Position numbers and translations under genes: made by a program. Positions 33,560 to 42,936 of a stretch of DNA of 64,000 nucleotides are shown here, piece by piece (the stretch's first letter is position 1; each line of letters begins with the position of its first letter). The notes beneath the pieces are model-generated. The model saw only the letters and a program-made list of their open reading frames with translations. It had not been told where the DNA came from and made no database searches. The DNA is taken from NCBI RefSeq assembly GCF_004345645.1, contig NZ_SLWS01000005.1, forward strand, positions 1 through 64,000. The letters are read 5' to 3'. Source of the DNA: Actinocrispum wychmicini. GTDB taxonomy: Bacteria; Actinomycetota; Actinomycetes; Mycobacteriales; Pseudonocardiaceae.

Positions 33560-36500
33560 ATGAGCGTCAGACGGTTTCCCACTGCCCTGCTCGCCCTCGC
33601 CCTGCTGACGACACCGGCCGTGGTCGCGGCCCAGCCGTCGAGCGCGCCGACCGGCCAGCTCGGCGAGCAGCAGGTCACGCCCTCGATCCAGGCCGGTCCG
33701 AACCTCGCGCTCGGCAAGACGGCCACCGCGAGCGGGTTCGTCCAGAACCTTGTGGCGGGCAACGCCAACGACGGCGACCAGAGCACGTACTGGGAGAGCA
33801 CCAACAACGCGTTCCCACAGTGGCTGCAGCTCGATCTCGGTGCGTCGGTCAGCACCAACGAGATCGTGCTCAAGCTGCCGACCGCCAACTGGGGCGCGCG
33901 TACCCAGACGCTTTCCGTACAGAGCAGCACCGACGGCACGAACTTCACGACCGTTGTCGCGTCCGCCGGATACCAGTTCAGCCCGGCGGCCAACAACACC
34001 GTGACAATCGACTACACCGCGGTCACCACCCGGTTCCTGCGGCTGAACATCACCGCCAACACCGGCTGGCCGGCCGGCCAGGTGTCCGAGTTCGAGGTCT
34101 ACGGCCCGAGCACCGGCGACACCCAGGCACCGACCGCGCCGACCAACCTCGCCTTCACCCAACCAGGCGGCGGGCAGATCGCGCTGTCGTGGACCGCTTC
34201 GACGGACAATGTCGGCGTCACCGGCTATGACGTGTACGCCAACAACGCCCTGCGTACCTCGGTCACCGGAACGTCATACACCGACACCCAGCCGGACACG
34301 GCGACGGTCACGTACTACGTGCGCGCACACGACGCGGCCGGCAACCAGTCAGGCAACAGCAACAGCGTCACTCGCGCGGGTTCCGGTGGAGGCGGCACGA
34401 ACCTGGCCGTCGGCAAGCCGATCACCGCTTCGTCCACCACACAGAACTTCGTGGCGACCAACGCCGACGACAACGACGTGAACACGTACTGGGAAGGCGC
34501 GGGCGGCACGTATCCGACCATGCTGACGGTCCAACTTGGCTCCAATGTGGACACCAGTCAGGTCGTGGTGAAGCTGAACCCGGCCGGCATCTGGGGCCCG
34601 CGCACCCAGACCATCGAGGTCCTCGGCCGTGAGCAGAGCGCCGCGGGCTTCACCAGCCTGGTGCCGGCGAGGCAGTACGGCTTCGACCCGGCCACCGGCA
34701 ACTCGGTGACCATCCCGGTGACCGCGCGCGTCGCCGACGTGCAACTGAAGTTCACGGCCAACTCGGGCGCGGGCGGCGGTCAGGCCGCGGAGTTCCAGGT
34801 CATCGGCGTGCCCGGACCGAACCCGGACCTGACGATCCCGGCCACGTCCTGGACGCCGTCGTCGCCGGTGGAGACCGACTCGATCACGGCCGGCGCGACT
34901 GTCCGCAACGCGGGAACGTCGCCGTCCGGCGCCACGGATGTCAACTTCTACCTGGGCACCACCAAGGTCGGCACGGCCCAGGTCGCCGGGTTGGCCCCGG
35001 GCGCCTCGGCGACCGTGTCGGCGAACATCGGCACCCAGAACGCCGGTTCGTACCAGCTGACCGCGAAGGTCGACGAGTCGGGCAAGGTCGTCGAGCAGAA
35101 CGAGAACAACAACAGCTTCACCAACCCGGCCGCGCTGGTGGTCGCCCCGGTGTCCAGTTCGGACCTGGTCGCGTCGCCGGTGAACTGGACGCCGACCAAC
35201 CCGGCCGCGGGCAACCAGGTGAACTTCACCGTGGCCATCAAGAACCAGGGCACGGTCGCGTCGGCCGGCGGCGCGCACAACGTCACGCTTCAGGTGTCCG
35301 ACGCGACCAACGGGAACGTCGTGGCGAACCTGAACGGTTCGGCCAGCGGCGTGATCGCGGCCGGTGCGACGACCAGCCCGGTCAACCTCGGCTCGTGGAC
35401 GGCGGCGAACGGCCGGTACAACGTGCGGACCGTGATCGCCAACGACGCCAACGAGTTGCCCGTCAAGCAGGGCAACAACACCAGCACGGTGTCGTTGTTC
35501 GTCGGGCGTGGCGCGAACATGCCGTACGAGTTCGTCGAGGCGGAGAACGGTGTGCTCGGCGGCGGCGCGCAGGTCGTCGGTCCGAACAGGACGATCGGCG
35601 ACCTGGCCGGTGAAGCGTCCGGGCGGAAAGCGGTCACCCTCAACAACACTGGAGCGTCGGTGGAGTTCACCACCTCGCAGCCGACCAACACCCTGGTGAC
35701 TCGGTTCGCCATCCCGGACTCGGCCGGTGGTGGCGGCCAGAACTCCACTTTGGACATCTTCGTGAACGGGACGTTCCTCAAGGCCATCGACCTGACCTCG
35801 AAGTACTCGTGGCTGTACGGCAACGAGACTTCACCGAACAACTCGCCGGGCTCGGGCCCCCGGCACATCTACGACGAGGCCAACGTCCTGCTCGGCACCA
35901 CGGTCCCGGCGAACAGCAAGATCCGGCTGCAGAAGGACGCGGCCAACGGCACGACCTACGCCATCGACTTCGTCAACTTCGAACAGGCCACGGCCGCCGG
36001 CAACCCCGACCCGGCGCACTACACCACCCCCACCGGCTTCGGCCAGCAGGACGTGCAGAACGCCCTGGACAAGGTGCGGATGGACACCACGGGCACGTGG
36101 ACCGGCGTGTACCTGCCCCCGGGTGACTACCAGACGTCCGGCAAGTTCCAGGTGTACGGCAAGGCCGTGCGGATGGTGGGCGCCGGCCCGTGGTTCACCC
36201 GGTTCCTCGCGCCCGCCAACCAGGACGGCACCGACGTCGGGTTCCGGGTGGAAGCCGCTGCCGGCGGCTCGACGTTCGCCGGGTTCGCGTACTTCGGCAA
36301 CTACACCAGCCGGATCGACGGCCCCGGCAAGGTCTTCGACATCACCGGCGTCACGAACCTGACCATCGACAACATCTGGGTCGAGCACATGATCTGCATG
36401 TTCTGGGGCACGAACGTGCACAACGTGACCATCACGAACTCGCGGATCCGGGACACCTTCGCCGACGGCGTCAACATGACCAACGGCAGTACCAACAACC

Positions 36501-37180
36501 ATGTGGCGAACGTCGAGGCACGCACCACAGGCGACGACAGCTTCGCGTTGTTCGCGGCCACCGACCAGGGCGGCGGCGACCAGAGCGGGAACGTCTTCGA
36601 GAACCTGACCGCGCTGCTGCCGTGGCGCGCGGCCGGCCTGGCGGTGTACGGCGGCCAGAACAACACGTTCCGCAACATCTACATCGCGGACACGTTGACC
36701 TACTCGGGAATCACGATCAGCTCGCTGAACTTCGGCTTCCCCATGCGGGACTTCGGACCGGGCACCACCCAACTGTCGAACATCTCCCTGGTCCGGGACG
36801 GCGGCCACTTCTGGGGCGCGCAGACCTTCGGCGCGATCTGGATGTTCTCCGCCAGCCAGGCGTACACCGCGATCCGGGTGACCGACGTGGACATAGTGGA
36901 TCCGACGTACAGCGGCATCATGTTCCAGACCAACTATGTCAACGGCCAACCGCAGCACCCGATCCAGGACTCGGTGCTGACCAACGTGTCCATCACCGGC
37001 GCCCAGCGCAGCGGTGACCAGTTCGACGCCAAGTCCGGCTTCGGCCTGTGGGCCAACGAGCTGCCGGAACCAGGACAGGGCCCGGCGGTCGGCACGGCCA
37101 CCTTCACCAACCTGAGGCTGGGCAACAACTTCCAGGACGTCAGAAACACCACGACGACGTTCACCATCATCCGGAACTGA
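33560..37180 (+). CDS. Secreted multidomain GH87-like alpha-1,3-glucanase (mycodextranase-type)
   Basis: This 1206-residue protein starts at ATG 33560 after GAGAGG and has a signal peptide (1-29, FPTALLALALLTTPAVVAA). In order: an F5/8-type discoidin domain (about 44-185, GLNLALGKTATAS-like start), a fibronectin type III domain (190-275), a second discoidin domain (281-420), two CARDB domains (423-530 and 534-650), a CBM6/35-like module (654-790, YEFVEAENGVLGGG) and a right-handed beta-helix catalytic region (810-1206) resembling GH87 mycodextranase. Acidic residues in TTGDDSFALF and RDTFADGVN are candidate catalytic ones. It should degrade alpha-1,3-glucan of fungal walls or biofilms outside the cell. 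Confidence 0.85.
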   Translation: MSVRRFPTALLALALLTTPAVVAAQPSSAPTGQLGEQQVTPSIQAGPNLALGKTATASGFVQNLVAGNANDGDQSTYWESTNNAFPQWLQLDLGASVSTNEIVLKLPTANWGARTQTLSVQSSTDGTNFTTVVASAGYQFSPAANNTVTIDYTAVTTRFLRLNITANTGWPAGQVSEFEVYGPSTGDTQAPTAPTNLAFTQPGGGQIALSWTASTDNVGVTGYDVYANNALRTSVTGTSYTDTQPDTATVTYYVRAHDAAGNQSGNSNSVTRAGSGGGGTNLAVGKPITASSTTQNFVATNADDNDVNTYWEGAGGTYPTMLTVQLGSNVDTSQVVVKLNPAGIWGPRTQTIEVLGREQSAAGFTSLVPARQYGFDPATGNSVTIPVTARVADVQLKFTANSGAGGGQAAEFQVIGVPGPNPDLTIPATSWTPSSPVETDSITAGATVRNAGTSPSGATDVNFYLGTTKVGTAQVAGLAPGASATVSANIGTQNAGSYQLTAKVDESGKVVEQNENNNSFTNPAALVVAPVSSSDLVASPVNWTPTNPAAGNQVNFTVAIKNQGTVASAGGAHNVTLQVSDATNGNVVANLNGSASGVIAAGATTSPVNLGSWTAANGRYNVRTVIANDANELPVKQGNNTSTVSLFVGRGANMPYEFVEAENGVLGGGAQVVGPNRTIGDLAGEASGRKAVTLNNTGASVEFTTSQPTNTLVTRFAIPDSAGGGGQNSTLDIFVNGTFLKAIDLTSKYSWLYGNETSPNNSPGSGPRHIYDEANVLLGTTVPANSKIRLQKDAANGTTYAIDFVNFEQATAAGNPDPAHYTTPTGFGQQDVQNALDKVRMDTTGTWTGVYLPPGDYQTSGKFQVYGKAVRMVGAGPWFTRFLAPANQDGTDVGFRVEAAAGGSTFAGFAYFGNYTSRIDGPGKVFDITGVTNLTIDNIWVEHMICMFWGTNVHNVTITNSRIRDTFADGVNMTNGSTNNHVANVEARTTGDDSFALFAATDQGGGDQSGNVFENLTALLPWRAAGLAVYGGQNNTFRNIYIADTLTYSGITISSLNFGFPMRDFGPGTTQLSNISLVRDGGHFWGAQTFGAIWMFSASQAYTAIRVTDVDIVDPTYSGIMFQTNYVNGQPQHPIQDSVLTNVSITGAQRSGDQFDAKSGFGLWANELPEPGQGPAVGTATFTNLRLGNNFQDVRNTTTTFTIIRN

Positions 37181-37186
37181 CAGTAC

Positions 37187-37231
37187 GCGAAAGGTGGCTC
37201 CCGGTCGTCCCGGGCGGGAGCCACCTTTCGC
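37187..37231 (+). terminator. Strong terminator hairpin
   Basis: GCGAAAGGTGGCTCCCG (37187-37203) pairs perfectly with CGGGAGCCACCTTTCGC (37215-37231). It lies 7 bases after the glucanase stop. The next 250 bases carry no gene. Confidence 0.9.
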
Positions 37232-37489
37232 GTCGTTCCCACATTCCCACTGTCCTGCTGTCCATCGCGCCGAGACGGCCGGACGTCACGCATTCCATCC
37301 GTACATATCAGGCTTTGCGCCATTCGAGTGATCTGTGCGCGGGCAACGGCCGGCTTGTCCATAGTGGATGGTCCGGCCAGCTCGGCGCGCGTGTTCGTCT
37401 GACCATTTGGCCTGGTTGTCCACCGATCGCGGGCTTGGCCGGGGCTGGGCACGTTTGGCAGAGTGGATGGCGAGGGAGGTGGGGGCGTC

Positions 37490-37867
37490 ATGCCACTGTC
37501 CGCTGTCGTCCGGGATCGCTGTCGAGCGCTCCTGCCCGTGGGGGAGCAGCTCCGGTATGTCTTCCCGGCCACGTCCCTGTGGTCCGGCCGGGCGGTCATG
37601 TTGGCGGACTTCATCGTCGCCGTCACCGACAACCAGGTGATCGTGCTGGGGTGCCGGTGGTTACGGCGCAACCGGCCTTCGTCGGTGTGGGCGACGTACC
37701 CGCGCGGTCTGCGGCTGGGGCCGGTGGAAATGTACGGCTCGCTGCCGCCAACCGTGACTATCGGGGCTCTGCTGCTCGAGGTCGACGAGGAGTACGTGCC
37801 GGTGATCCGGGCCGCCGACGCCGAACTTGAGGACTGCCTGCCGCTGGACCCGCTCCCTGATCTTTAG
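37490..37867 (+). CDS. Conserved actinobacterial hypothetical protein
   Basis: This 125-residue soluble protein starts at ATG 37490 behind a GGGAGG-rich site. It has alternating beta-like segments (EQLRYVFPATSLW, ADFIVAVTDNQVIVLGCRW, TIGALLLEVDEEYVPVI) and looks like a small PH-like fold that starts with a GEQLRYVF pattern common to such proteins; that is a guess from secondary structure. Its stop overlaps the stop of the convergent serine hydrolase gene. No function can be given. Confidence 0.7.
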   Translation: MPLSAVVRDRCRALLPVGEQLRYVFPATSLWSGRAVMLADFIVAVTDNQVIVLGCRWLRRNRPSSVWATYPRGLRLGPVEMYGSLPPTVTIGALLLEVDEEYVPVIRAADAELEDCLPLDPLPDL

Positions 37868-38850
37868 GCGCCCGCCAGGTGTCGGGCGATCGGCCAGGCG
37901 CCGTCAGTGGTGTTGGACATGACCGTGTACGTACGGCCGGTCGTCGGGTTGTGCGCGCTCTGGAAGGACACGCCCGAGTCGTAGCCCTCCAGCATCACCT
38001 CGGTGTCCCGGAGCCAGAAACCCAGTCCGTAACGTAGTGAATACTCTGGGACATCACTGTGCGGCCGGATCATCGAGGCCACCCGGTCGGCGGGCACGAT
38101 CGCGCCGGCCAGAAAGGCCGGCCAGAAGGCCCTGAAGTCGTCGACCGTGCTGTAGATGCCGCCGTCGCCGGCACCGCGGATCGGGAGATGGAACACGTTC
38201 GTCCGCCAGGTCCCGTCCATCTCGACATAGCCGAGAGCCGTTCGCGACTCGGGCGTGTCCGAACGGAGGAACTCAGTGGATGTCATCCCGGCCGGTTCGC
38301 AGACCCGTTCGACCACCAGCGAATGGAACGGTGTACCACTGACGCGCTCCGCGATCAGGCCAAGGACCACGTAGCCGCCGTTGTTGTACGTGAACCGGGT
38401 GCCTGGCGCGAAGTCCTGCGGGTGGCCGTCCAGGACGCCCAGGTACTGCTCGCTGTCCAGCAGGTTCTGGGCCGGCACGGGGAGCAGGTAGTCGCGGACG
38501 TCACCGGTCTCCGAGTACCACTCGCCGATGCCGGACCGGTGGGACAGCAGGTGCTCGACCGTGACGGTGTCGTCGATCATCGGGAGGTCCGCACCGAGGA
38601 TCGACCGGACAGGTGTGGACAGCGCCAGTTTGCCGTCCGTGACAAGGCTCATCACGGTGAGTGCCGTGAGTCCCTTGGTGCCGCTGGCGATCGCGAACCT
38701 GGTGTCCACGGTGTTGGGGATCGAGAGGCCGCGGTGGGCCAGGCCGAACGCGGCGGCGTACTCGACCTCGTCGCCGGTGGTCACCGACACCACGCCGGCG
38801 AACCCGGTCTGTTCGGCCAGCGAGGAGACTTCCTCGGACAGTGAGGACAT
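37864..38850 (-). CDS. Serine hydrolase, class C beta-lactamase / DD-peptidase family
   Basis: This 328-residue protein has the beta-lactamase-type serine hydrolase fold. The nucleophile motif SGTKG (S-x-x-K, near residue 53) lies in RFAIASGTKGLTALTVMSL and the Y-x-N motif is YNNGGYVVLG near 152. A third box may be the C-terminal HNPTTGRTYTV. No signal peptide is visible, so the enzyme is probably cytoplasmic and acts on an ester, amide or peptide; substrate unknown. ATG 38850 is the first good start. The gene is convergent with the small hypothetical gene. Confidence 0.85.
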   Translation of the reverse strand: MSSLSEEVSSLAEQTGFAGVVSVTTGDEVEYAAAFGLAHRGLSIPNTVDTRFAIASGTKGLTALTVMSLVTDGKLALSTPVRSILGADLPMIDDTVTVEHLLSHRSGIGEWYSETGDVRDYLLPVPAQNLLDSEQYLGVLDGHPQDFAPGTRFTYNNGGYVVLGLIAERVSGTPFHSLVVERVCEPAGMTSTEFLRSDTPESRTALGYVEMDGTWRTNVFHLPIRGAGDGGIYSTVDDFRAFWPAFLAGAIVPADRVASMIRPHSDVPEYSLRYGLGFWLRDTEVMLEGYDSGVSFQSAHNPTTGRTYTVMSNTTDGAWPIARHLAGA

Positions 38851-38890
38851 ACGCGGATACTATGGGTGGCACGGAAGTCACGGAAACGAA

Positions 38891-40165
38891 TTAAGTCGAC
38901 AGCGTGACGACCTGGTTGCGACCGTTGGACTTGGCTGTGTACACGGCCGAGTCGGCGGTGAGCATCAGCTGTTCGAGCGTGGTGCCGCTGTTCGGGTAGA
39001 TGGCCACGCCGATCGACGCGCTCAACCCGCGGATAACGGTTTCGCCACTGTCCGTCGGCGCGAGGACCTCCAGCTCGGTCACCCGCCTGCGCAGTCGTTC
39101 CGCCGTGTTGACGACTTGCTCAGCGGTCGCGTTGGGGATCAGGACAGCGAATTCCTCACCGCCGAACCGGCCGGCCGAGTCGTAGTCGCGGATCTCGTCC
39201 TTCAGGACACGGGCGACGGCCTTGAGGACTTCGTCGCCGGCGATGTGACCGTACGTGTCGTTGACCCGCTTGAAATGGTCGAGGTCCACCATCATCACGC
39301 CGAACGTGTCGCGTGAGCGTTCCGCCCTGGACAGTTCGTTCTTGGCACCCTCGTGCCAGGCGGTGGCGTTCAGCAGGCCGGTCTTCTGGTCGATCGTGGC
39401 CAGTTCCTCGAGCTGTTTGACGAGCACCGCCCGGTGCAGCACCAACAACGGCGGCAGGACAAGGACCACCAGATACGGCGTGTGCGCCAGCGCGAGCGCG
39501 GCGAGCGCGCCAAGGCAGAGTGTCGCGATCTCCAGCGCGTAGTCCGCCCAGGACAGAACGAGGTGCGTGGGCTGGCCGTACAGTCTCGCCGCGATCGTCA
39601 CCATGGTGTTGTTCACCATCAGGAACACCAGCGCGGCCAGCATCACCACGATCGCGGTGACCGACGAGCCGGTCCAACCGCGAGCCTGCTGCACCATCTC
39701 GCCGGCCGCCAACGTTCCGGACGCGGCGTAGGCGCTCAGCATGATGATCACGGTCGAGAACACCACGCGGTGCATCGGCCGGTTGCCGATCCGGCGCCAG
39801 ACCCGGATCCACAGGTGCAGGTACGCGATCACGGCGACCAGCCCGGCGAGGCTCGGCGGAAGCACGATGACACCGGCGAAAACCCACACCGACGTCATGT
39901 TCACGTGCGGCGCGTTGGTGATCAGCCGCCTGGTCTTCTCGATCTTCCGGCTGACCTCGGCCTGGAACAGGGCGAGCGCGCAGATCACTCCCAGTTGCCA
40001 CCAGTGCCGGCCGGCGTAGCGGTCCTGAGTGGCGAGCAACACCGTGAGCACGAGCGCGATCGCTTCGACAGCGAGGAAATACCTCACCATCGTGCGTGGC
40101 TGTCGCCACAACGCCCACTTGCGAGGGTGGGTGCCGCGGCTGTCGCCGGTGGCCGCCCCGCTCAA
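38891..40165 (-). CDS. Membrane-bound GGDEF diguanylate cyclase
   Basis: This 424-residue protein has about eight N-terminal membrane segments (residues 25-250, e.g. FLAVEAIALVLTVLLA, IATLCLGALAALALA) and a C-terminal GGDEF domain (about 255-424) with the active-site loop RFGGEEFAVLIP and the substrate helix DLDHFKRVNDTYGH. It should make cyclic di-GMP in response to a signal sensed by the membrane part. No EAL domain is present and no RxxD inhibitory site was noted just ahead of GGEEF. TTG 40165 is chosen because AGGAG lies 5 bases upstream. Confidence 0.9.
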   Translation of the reverse strand: MSGAATGDSRGTHPRKWALWRQPRTMVRYFLAVEAIALVLTVLLATQDRYAGRHWWQLGVICALALFQAEVSRKIEKTRRLITNAPHVNMTSVWVFAGVIVLPPSLAGLVAVIAYLHLWIRVWRRIGNRPMHRVVFSTVIIMLSAYAASGTLAAGEMVQQARGWTGSSVTAIVVMLAALVFLMVNNTMVTIAARLYGQPTHLVLSWADYALEIATLCLGALAALALAHTPYLVVLVLPPLLVLHRAVLVKQLEELATIDQKTGLLNATAWHEGAKNELSRAERSRDTFGVMMVDLDHFKRVNDTYGHIAGDEVLKAVARVLKDEIRDYDSAGRFGGEEFAVLIPNATAEQVVNTAERLRRRVTELEVLAPTDSGETVIRGLSASIGVAIYPNSGTTLEQLMLTADSAVYTAKSNGRNQVVTLST

Positions 40166-40306
40166 GTTTTCTCCTGTTCACTTGCTGGAACCCGGATGGT
40201 CTCAAGCTACACTCTGACTGCCGAACCGAAAGCTGTGAAAGAGGTACCGGTCATGCGCGGGATCGAGTTCTGACTTCGTGCGGCGGCAAGCCCGCCGGAA
40301 CACGCA

Positions 40307-41533
40307 TCATCCGGTGGTGGTTTCCCGGGCGGCGGTGGCGCGGCTCCAAGCCACCGCCGCAGGGACAGCGATAAGAGCACCCACCGCTCCAGCGGCCGCC
40401 ACGGTGTTCGCGACACCGATCTGTTCGGCCAGCACCCCGGCCAGCAGCACGCCGATTCCCTGCACGGTGAGGGCGCCCGAGTTGAGCAGGCCCATCACCT
40501 GTGCCCGGCTGTCGGCCGGCGCGGACCGGCCGAACGACGCGCCGACCTGAACCTGGTACGCGGTGCACAGGCCGCTCAGCACCAGGATGCCCACCGCGGC
40601 CCACAGCCCCGGCTTGAACACGCACACCGCGAGCGCGAGCCCGGCCAGCCCGGCCAGCGGTCCGACCAGCCGTGGCCGGATCTCCGGGCCGGCGAACCTG
40701 GTGAACAGCCACGCGCCGATGATCAGCCCGCCCGCGGGCGCGCCCATCAGCAGGCCGACCACCTTGGTCGGCTCGCCCAGTTCCGCGGTCCACGCGGCGG
40801 CCAAGCCCTCCGGGCCGATGTACAGCCCGGCGAGCATCGCGAGCACGTACAGCGCCGGCAGGCCCGGGATGCTCGCGATCACGCGGGCGCCGTGCAGTGA
40901 CGAGGACCAGAACCGCCTGCGTTGTTCCGGCTGCTGCGGCGCCGGCCGGTACGGCACCGCCCACCGGACGAGCGCGGCGGACACGAGGAACGTGGCGGCG
41001 TCCAGCGCGAGTGCGAGGTACGGGTTGATCAGGGCGACGAGCACGCCGCCGAGGGTGAACCCGAGCAGTTGCGCGGTCTGGATCGTGATGCTGCGGACGG
41101 CCAGCGCGGCGACGTACGCCTCGCCTTCGAGGACCTCGGGCAGCAGCGCCAGCCGCGCCGACCGGAACGGCCCGCCGACCAGTGCCACCCCTGCCATGGC
41201 CACGCACACGACCGGCAGCGGCATCTGCGGGATGGCCATGATCAGGACGAGCCCGGTCGAGATCAGGTCGCAGACGACCATGACCTCACGCCGGGGATAC
41301 CGGTCGGCCAGTCCGGACAGCAGCGCCGACCCGAGGAACGACGGTGTGTAGCTGAGCGCGAGCGTCAAGGCGGCCAGCGCCGCGGAATTCGTGCTTGCGT
41401 AGACGAGTACGGTCAGTGCGACACGCGCGAGTTGGTCGCCGAGCTGTGACAGCCCTTCGGCCGCCCACAGCGCGCGGAACTCGCCTACGCCGAAGGCAGC
41501 CCGGAAGCCAGACCGCTGCGCCAACTGCCCCAT
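40307..41533 (-). CDS. MFS efflux transporter
   Basis: This 408-residue protein has about 12 membrane segments and the MFS loop 2-3 motif in GLADRYPRREVMV. It belongs to the MFS_3/enterobactin exporter-like group common in actinomycetes, and should export a drug or metabolite by proton antiport. ATG 41533 (MGQLAQRSGFRAAFG) is chosen as the natural protein start; the frame is open to 41611 and GTG 41545 is possible, since the ribosome binding site is unclear. It is divergent from the LysR gene, which may control it through the palindrome at 41591-41636. Confidence 0.85.
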   Translation of the reverse strand: MGQLAQRSGFRAAFGVGEFRALWAAEGLSQLGDQLARVALTVLVYASTNSAALAALTLALSYTPSFLGSALLSGLADRYPRREVMVVCDLISTGLVLIMAIPQMPLPVVCVAMAGVALVGGPFRSARLALLPEVLEGEAYVAALAVRSITIQTAQLLGFTLGGVLVALINPYLALALDAATFLVSAALVRWAVPYRPAPQQPEQRRRFWSSSLHGARVIASIPGLPALYVLAMLAGLYIGPEGLAAAWTAELGEPTKVVGLLMGAPAGGLIIGAWLFTRFAGPEIRPRLVGPLAGLAGLALAVCVFKPGLWAAVGILVLSGLCTAYQVQVGASFGRSAPADSRAQVMGLLNSGALTVQGIGVLLAGVLAEQIGVANTVAAAGAVGALIAVPAAVAWSRATAARETTTG

Positions 41534-41590
41534 GCTCCCCGTCACTGGCTGCTCGTCATGTCGACACCTAATGTAGGTGCCCTCGGTCAC

Positions 41591-41636
41591 TAAGCCAATA
41601 CCGATAGACACTGGTCCTTCACGCTATCGGGCTTAG
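41591..41636. promoter_or_regulatory. Interrupted palindrome between MFS and LysR genes
   Basis: CCGATAG (41601-41607) and CTATCGG (41624-41630) are perfect inverted repeats around 16 bases; the outer TAAGCC (41591-41596) and GGCTTA also pair, separated by four extra bases on the left. In the gap between divergent MFS and LysR genes it could be the LysR binding site. The rest of this gap (41534-41844) holds nothing else. Confidence 0.45.
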
Positions 41637-41844
41637 GCGAGTACCCACCGTGATCAACGGTAGCGCCGGGTCCGTCATGCAGGCGACGGACCCGGCACTG
41701 TCCTCCTGTGGAGCGGACCGGCAGGCTGACGGCGGACGCCTGGTGGCGCGCGCATTCCGGTGAGCGGCCGAAACCGACCGGACACCGAAAATATGACCTG
41801 CGCCACTAGCTCTGTCTCATCCAAAAGGGGTATCAAGAACACTT

Positions 41845-42846
41845 ATGGCTGAGTTGGAGCTTCGGCACCTCCGAGCGGTGTGTGCGATCGCCGAAGAGGG
41901 CAGCGTGACCAAGGCCGCGGCCCGGCTTGGGTTGACCCAGCCGGCGTTGAGCGCGCAGCTGCGCTCGGTGGAGCGTCTGGTCGGTGGTCAGCTCTTCGAG
42001 CGGACGCCTGCGGGCAGCGTGCCGACCGATCTGGGTAGGTACGTCATCCGTTCGGCCCACGTGGTTCTTGACGACCTCTCCCAGCTGCTGTCGTCCGCGC
42101 GGGAACGGGCGAGCGTGCCGTCCCAGGGGCCGTTCGTCCTCGCGGCCATGCCCATGCTGTGGGTCAGCCAGCTGGTGGACGAGCTGCGGGCCCGGTTCCG
42201 GTGTACCGAGGTGCGGACCGAGATCGACTGGTCCTGGCAGACGCTGCTGGACATGCTGGTGTCGAAACGCGCCAACGTCGCGGTCTTCGACTACTTCGAG
42301 GGCGTCGAGCGCCGGCAGCTGTCCAACATCGAAGTCCGGACCCTGTTACACGAGCCGCAGTTCGCCGCGGTCTCCCAGGACAGCCCGTTGGCCAGGTACG
42401 ACACGGTCCCGCTGGCCGAGATGGCCGACGCCGACTGGGTCGCGCTCCCGCCCGAGTACGACAGCGCGCGGATGCAGCTGAACGCGGCCTGCGCGACGCT
42501 CGGGTTCACGCCGCGGATCACGCACCACGTCATCGAGTCGGGGGCCGCTCGGGCGCTCATCTCGGCCGGCGCGGTGTCACTGGCGTCGCCGGCGTCGCGC
42601 AGCTGGGACGGGATCGCCATCCGGCCGCTGCGGGACGACCCGATATCAATCCGGGTGATGGTGGCGACCCGGGCGGACGGTCTGGTCGCCGGACGGGCCC
42701 ACGAGGCGTTCGCGTGCGCCGCGCACGCGTACCGCGCGGTGGTCGACCGCAACCCCTACTTCACGCGCTGGTGGGCCGAGCATCCCGAGGCGCACGTCGA
42801 GCTGGACGCCGCGCTCAGGTTGGTCAGGCCAAGCCACCCCCAATAA
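41845..42846 (+). CDS. LysR family transcriptional regulator
   Basis: This 333-residue protein has the usual N-terminal winged helix (about residues 4-62, LELRHLRAVCAIAEEGSVTK, AARLGLTQPALSAQLRSVE) and a periplasmic-binding-type effector domain (about 95-300). Length and order are standard. It is divergent from an MFS pump, the common arrangement for a LysR regulator and its target. The effector is unknown. Confidence 0.9.
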   Translation: MAELELRHLRAVCAIAEEGSVTKAAARLGLTQPALSAQLRSVERLVGGQLFERTPAGSVPTDLGRYVIRSAHVVLDDLSQLLSSARERASVPSQGPFVLAAMPMLWVSQLVDELRARFRCTEVRTEIDWSWQTLLDMLVSKRANVAVFDYFEGVERRQLSNIEVRTLLHEPQFAAVSQDSPLARYDTVPLAEMADADWVALPPEYDSARMQLNAACATLGFTPRITHHVIESGAARALISAGAVSLASPASRSWDGIAIRPLRDDPISIRVMVATRADGLVAGRAHEAFACAAHAYRAVVDRNPYFTRWWAEHPEAHVELDAALRLVRPSHPQ

Positions 42847-42904
42847 CCAACGCATGGCGTTCCGGAAAACAGCTTTGACTCTCCAGTGACCGGAGACTTT
42901 AGCG

Positions 42905-42936
42905 TCGCTCGCCGTCGAGGAAAGGACGGCGAGCGA
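42905..42936 (+). promoter_or_regulatory. Hairpin presenting the ribosome binding site of the L11-like gene
   Basis: TCGCTCGCCGTC (42905-42916) and GACGGCGAGCGA (42925-42936) form a perfect 12-bp stem. The loop is GAGGAAAG, so the Shine-Dalgarno sequence (GAGG...AAAGGA) sits in the loop, and the last paired base is the A of the start codon ATG (42936). Such a structure should control translation initiation, perhaps by L11-type autoregulation; this is inference. Confidence 0.75.

Noticed and set aside
40253-40273. Six-codon ORF (MRGIEF) behind GAAAGAGG between the GGDEF and MFS genes
   Set aside because: Too short to support as a gene; no leader function is evident.
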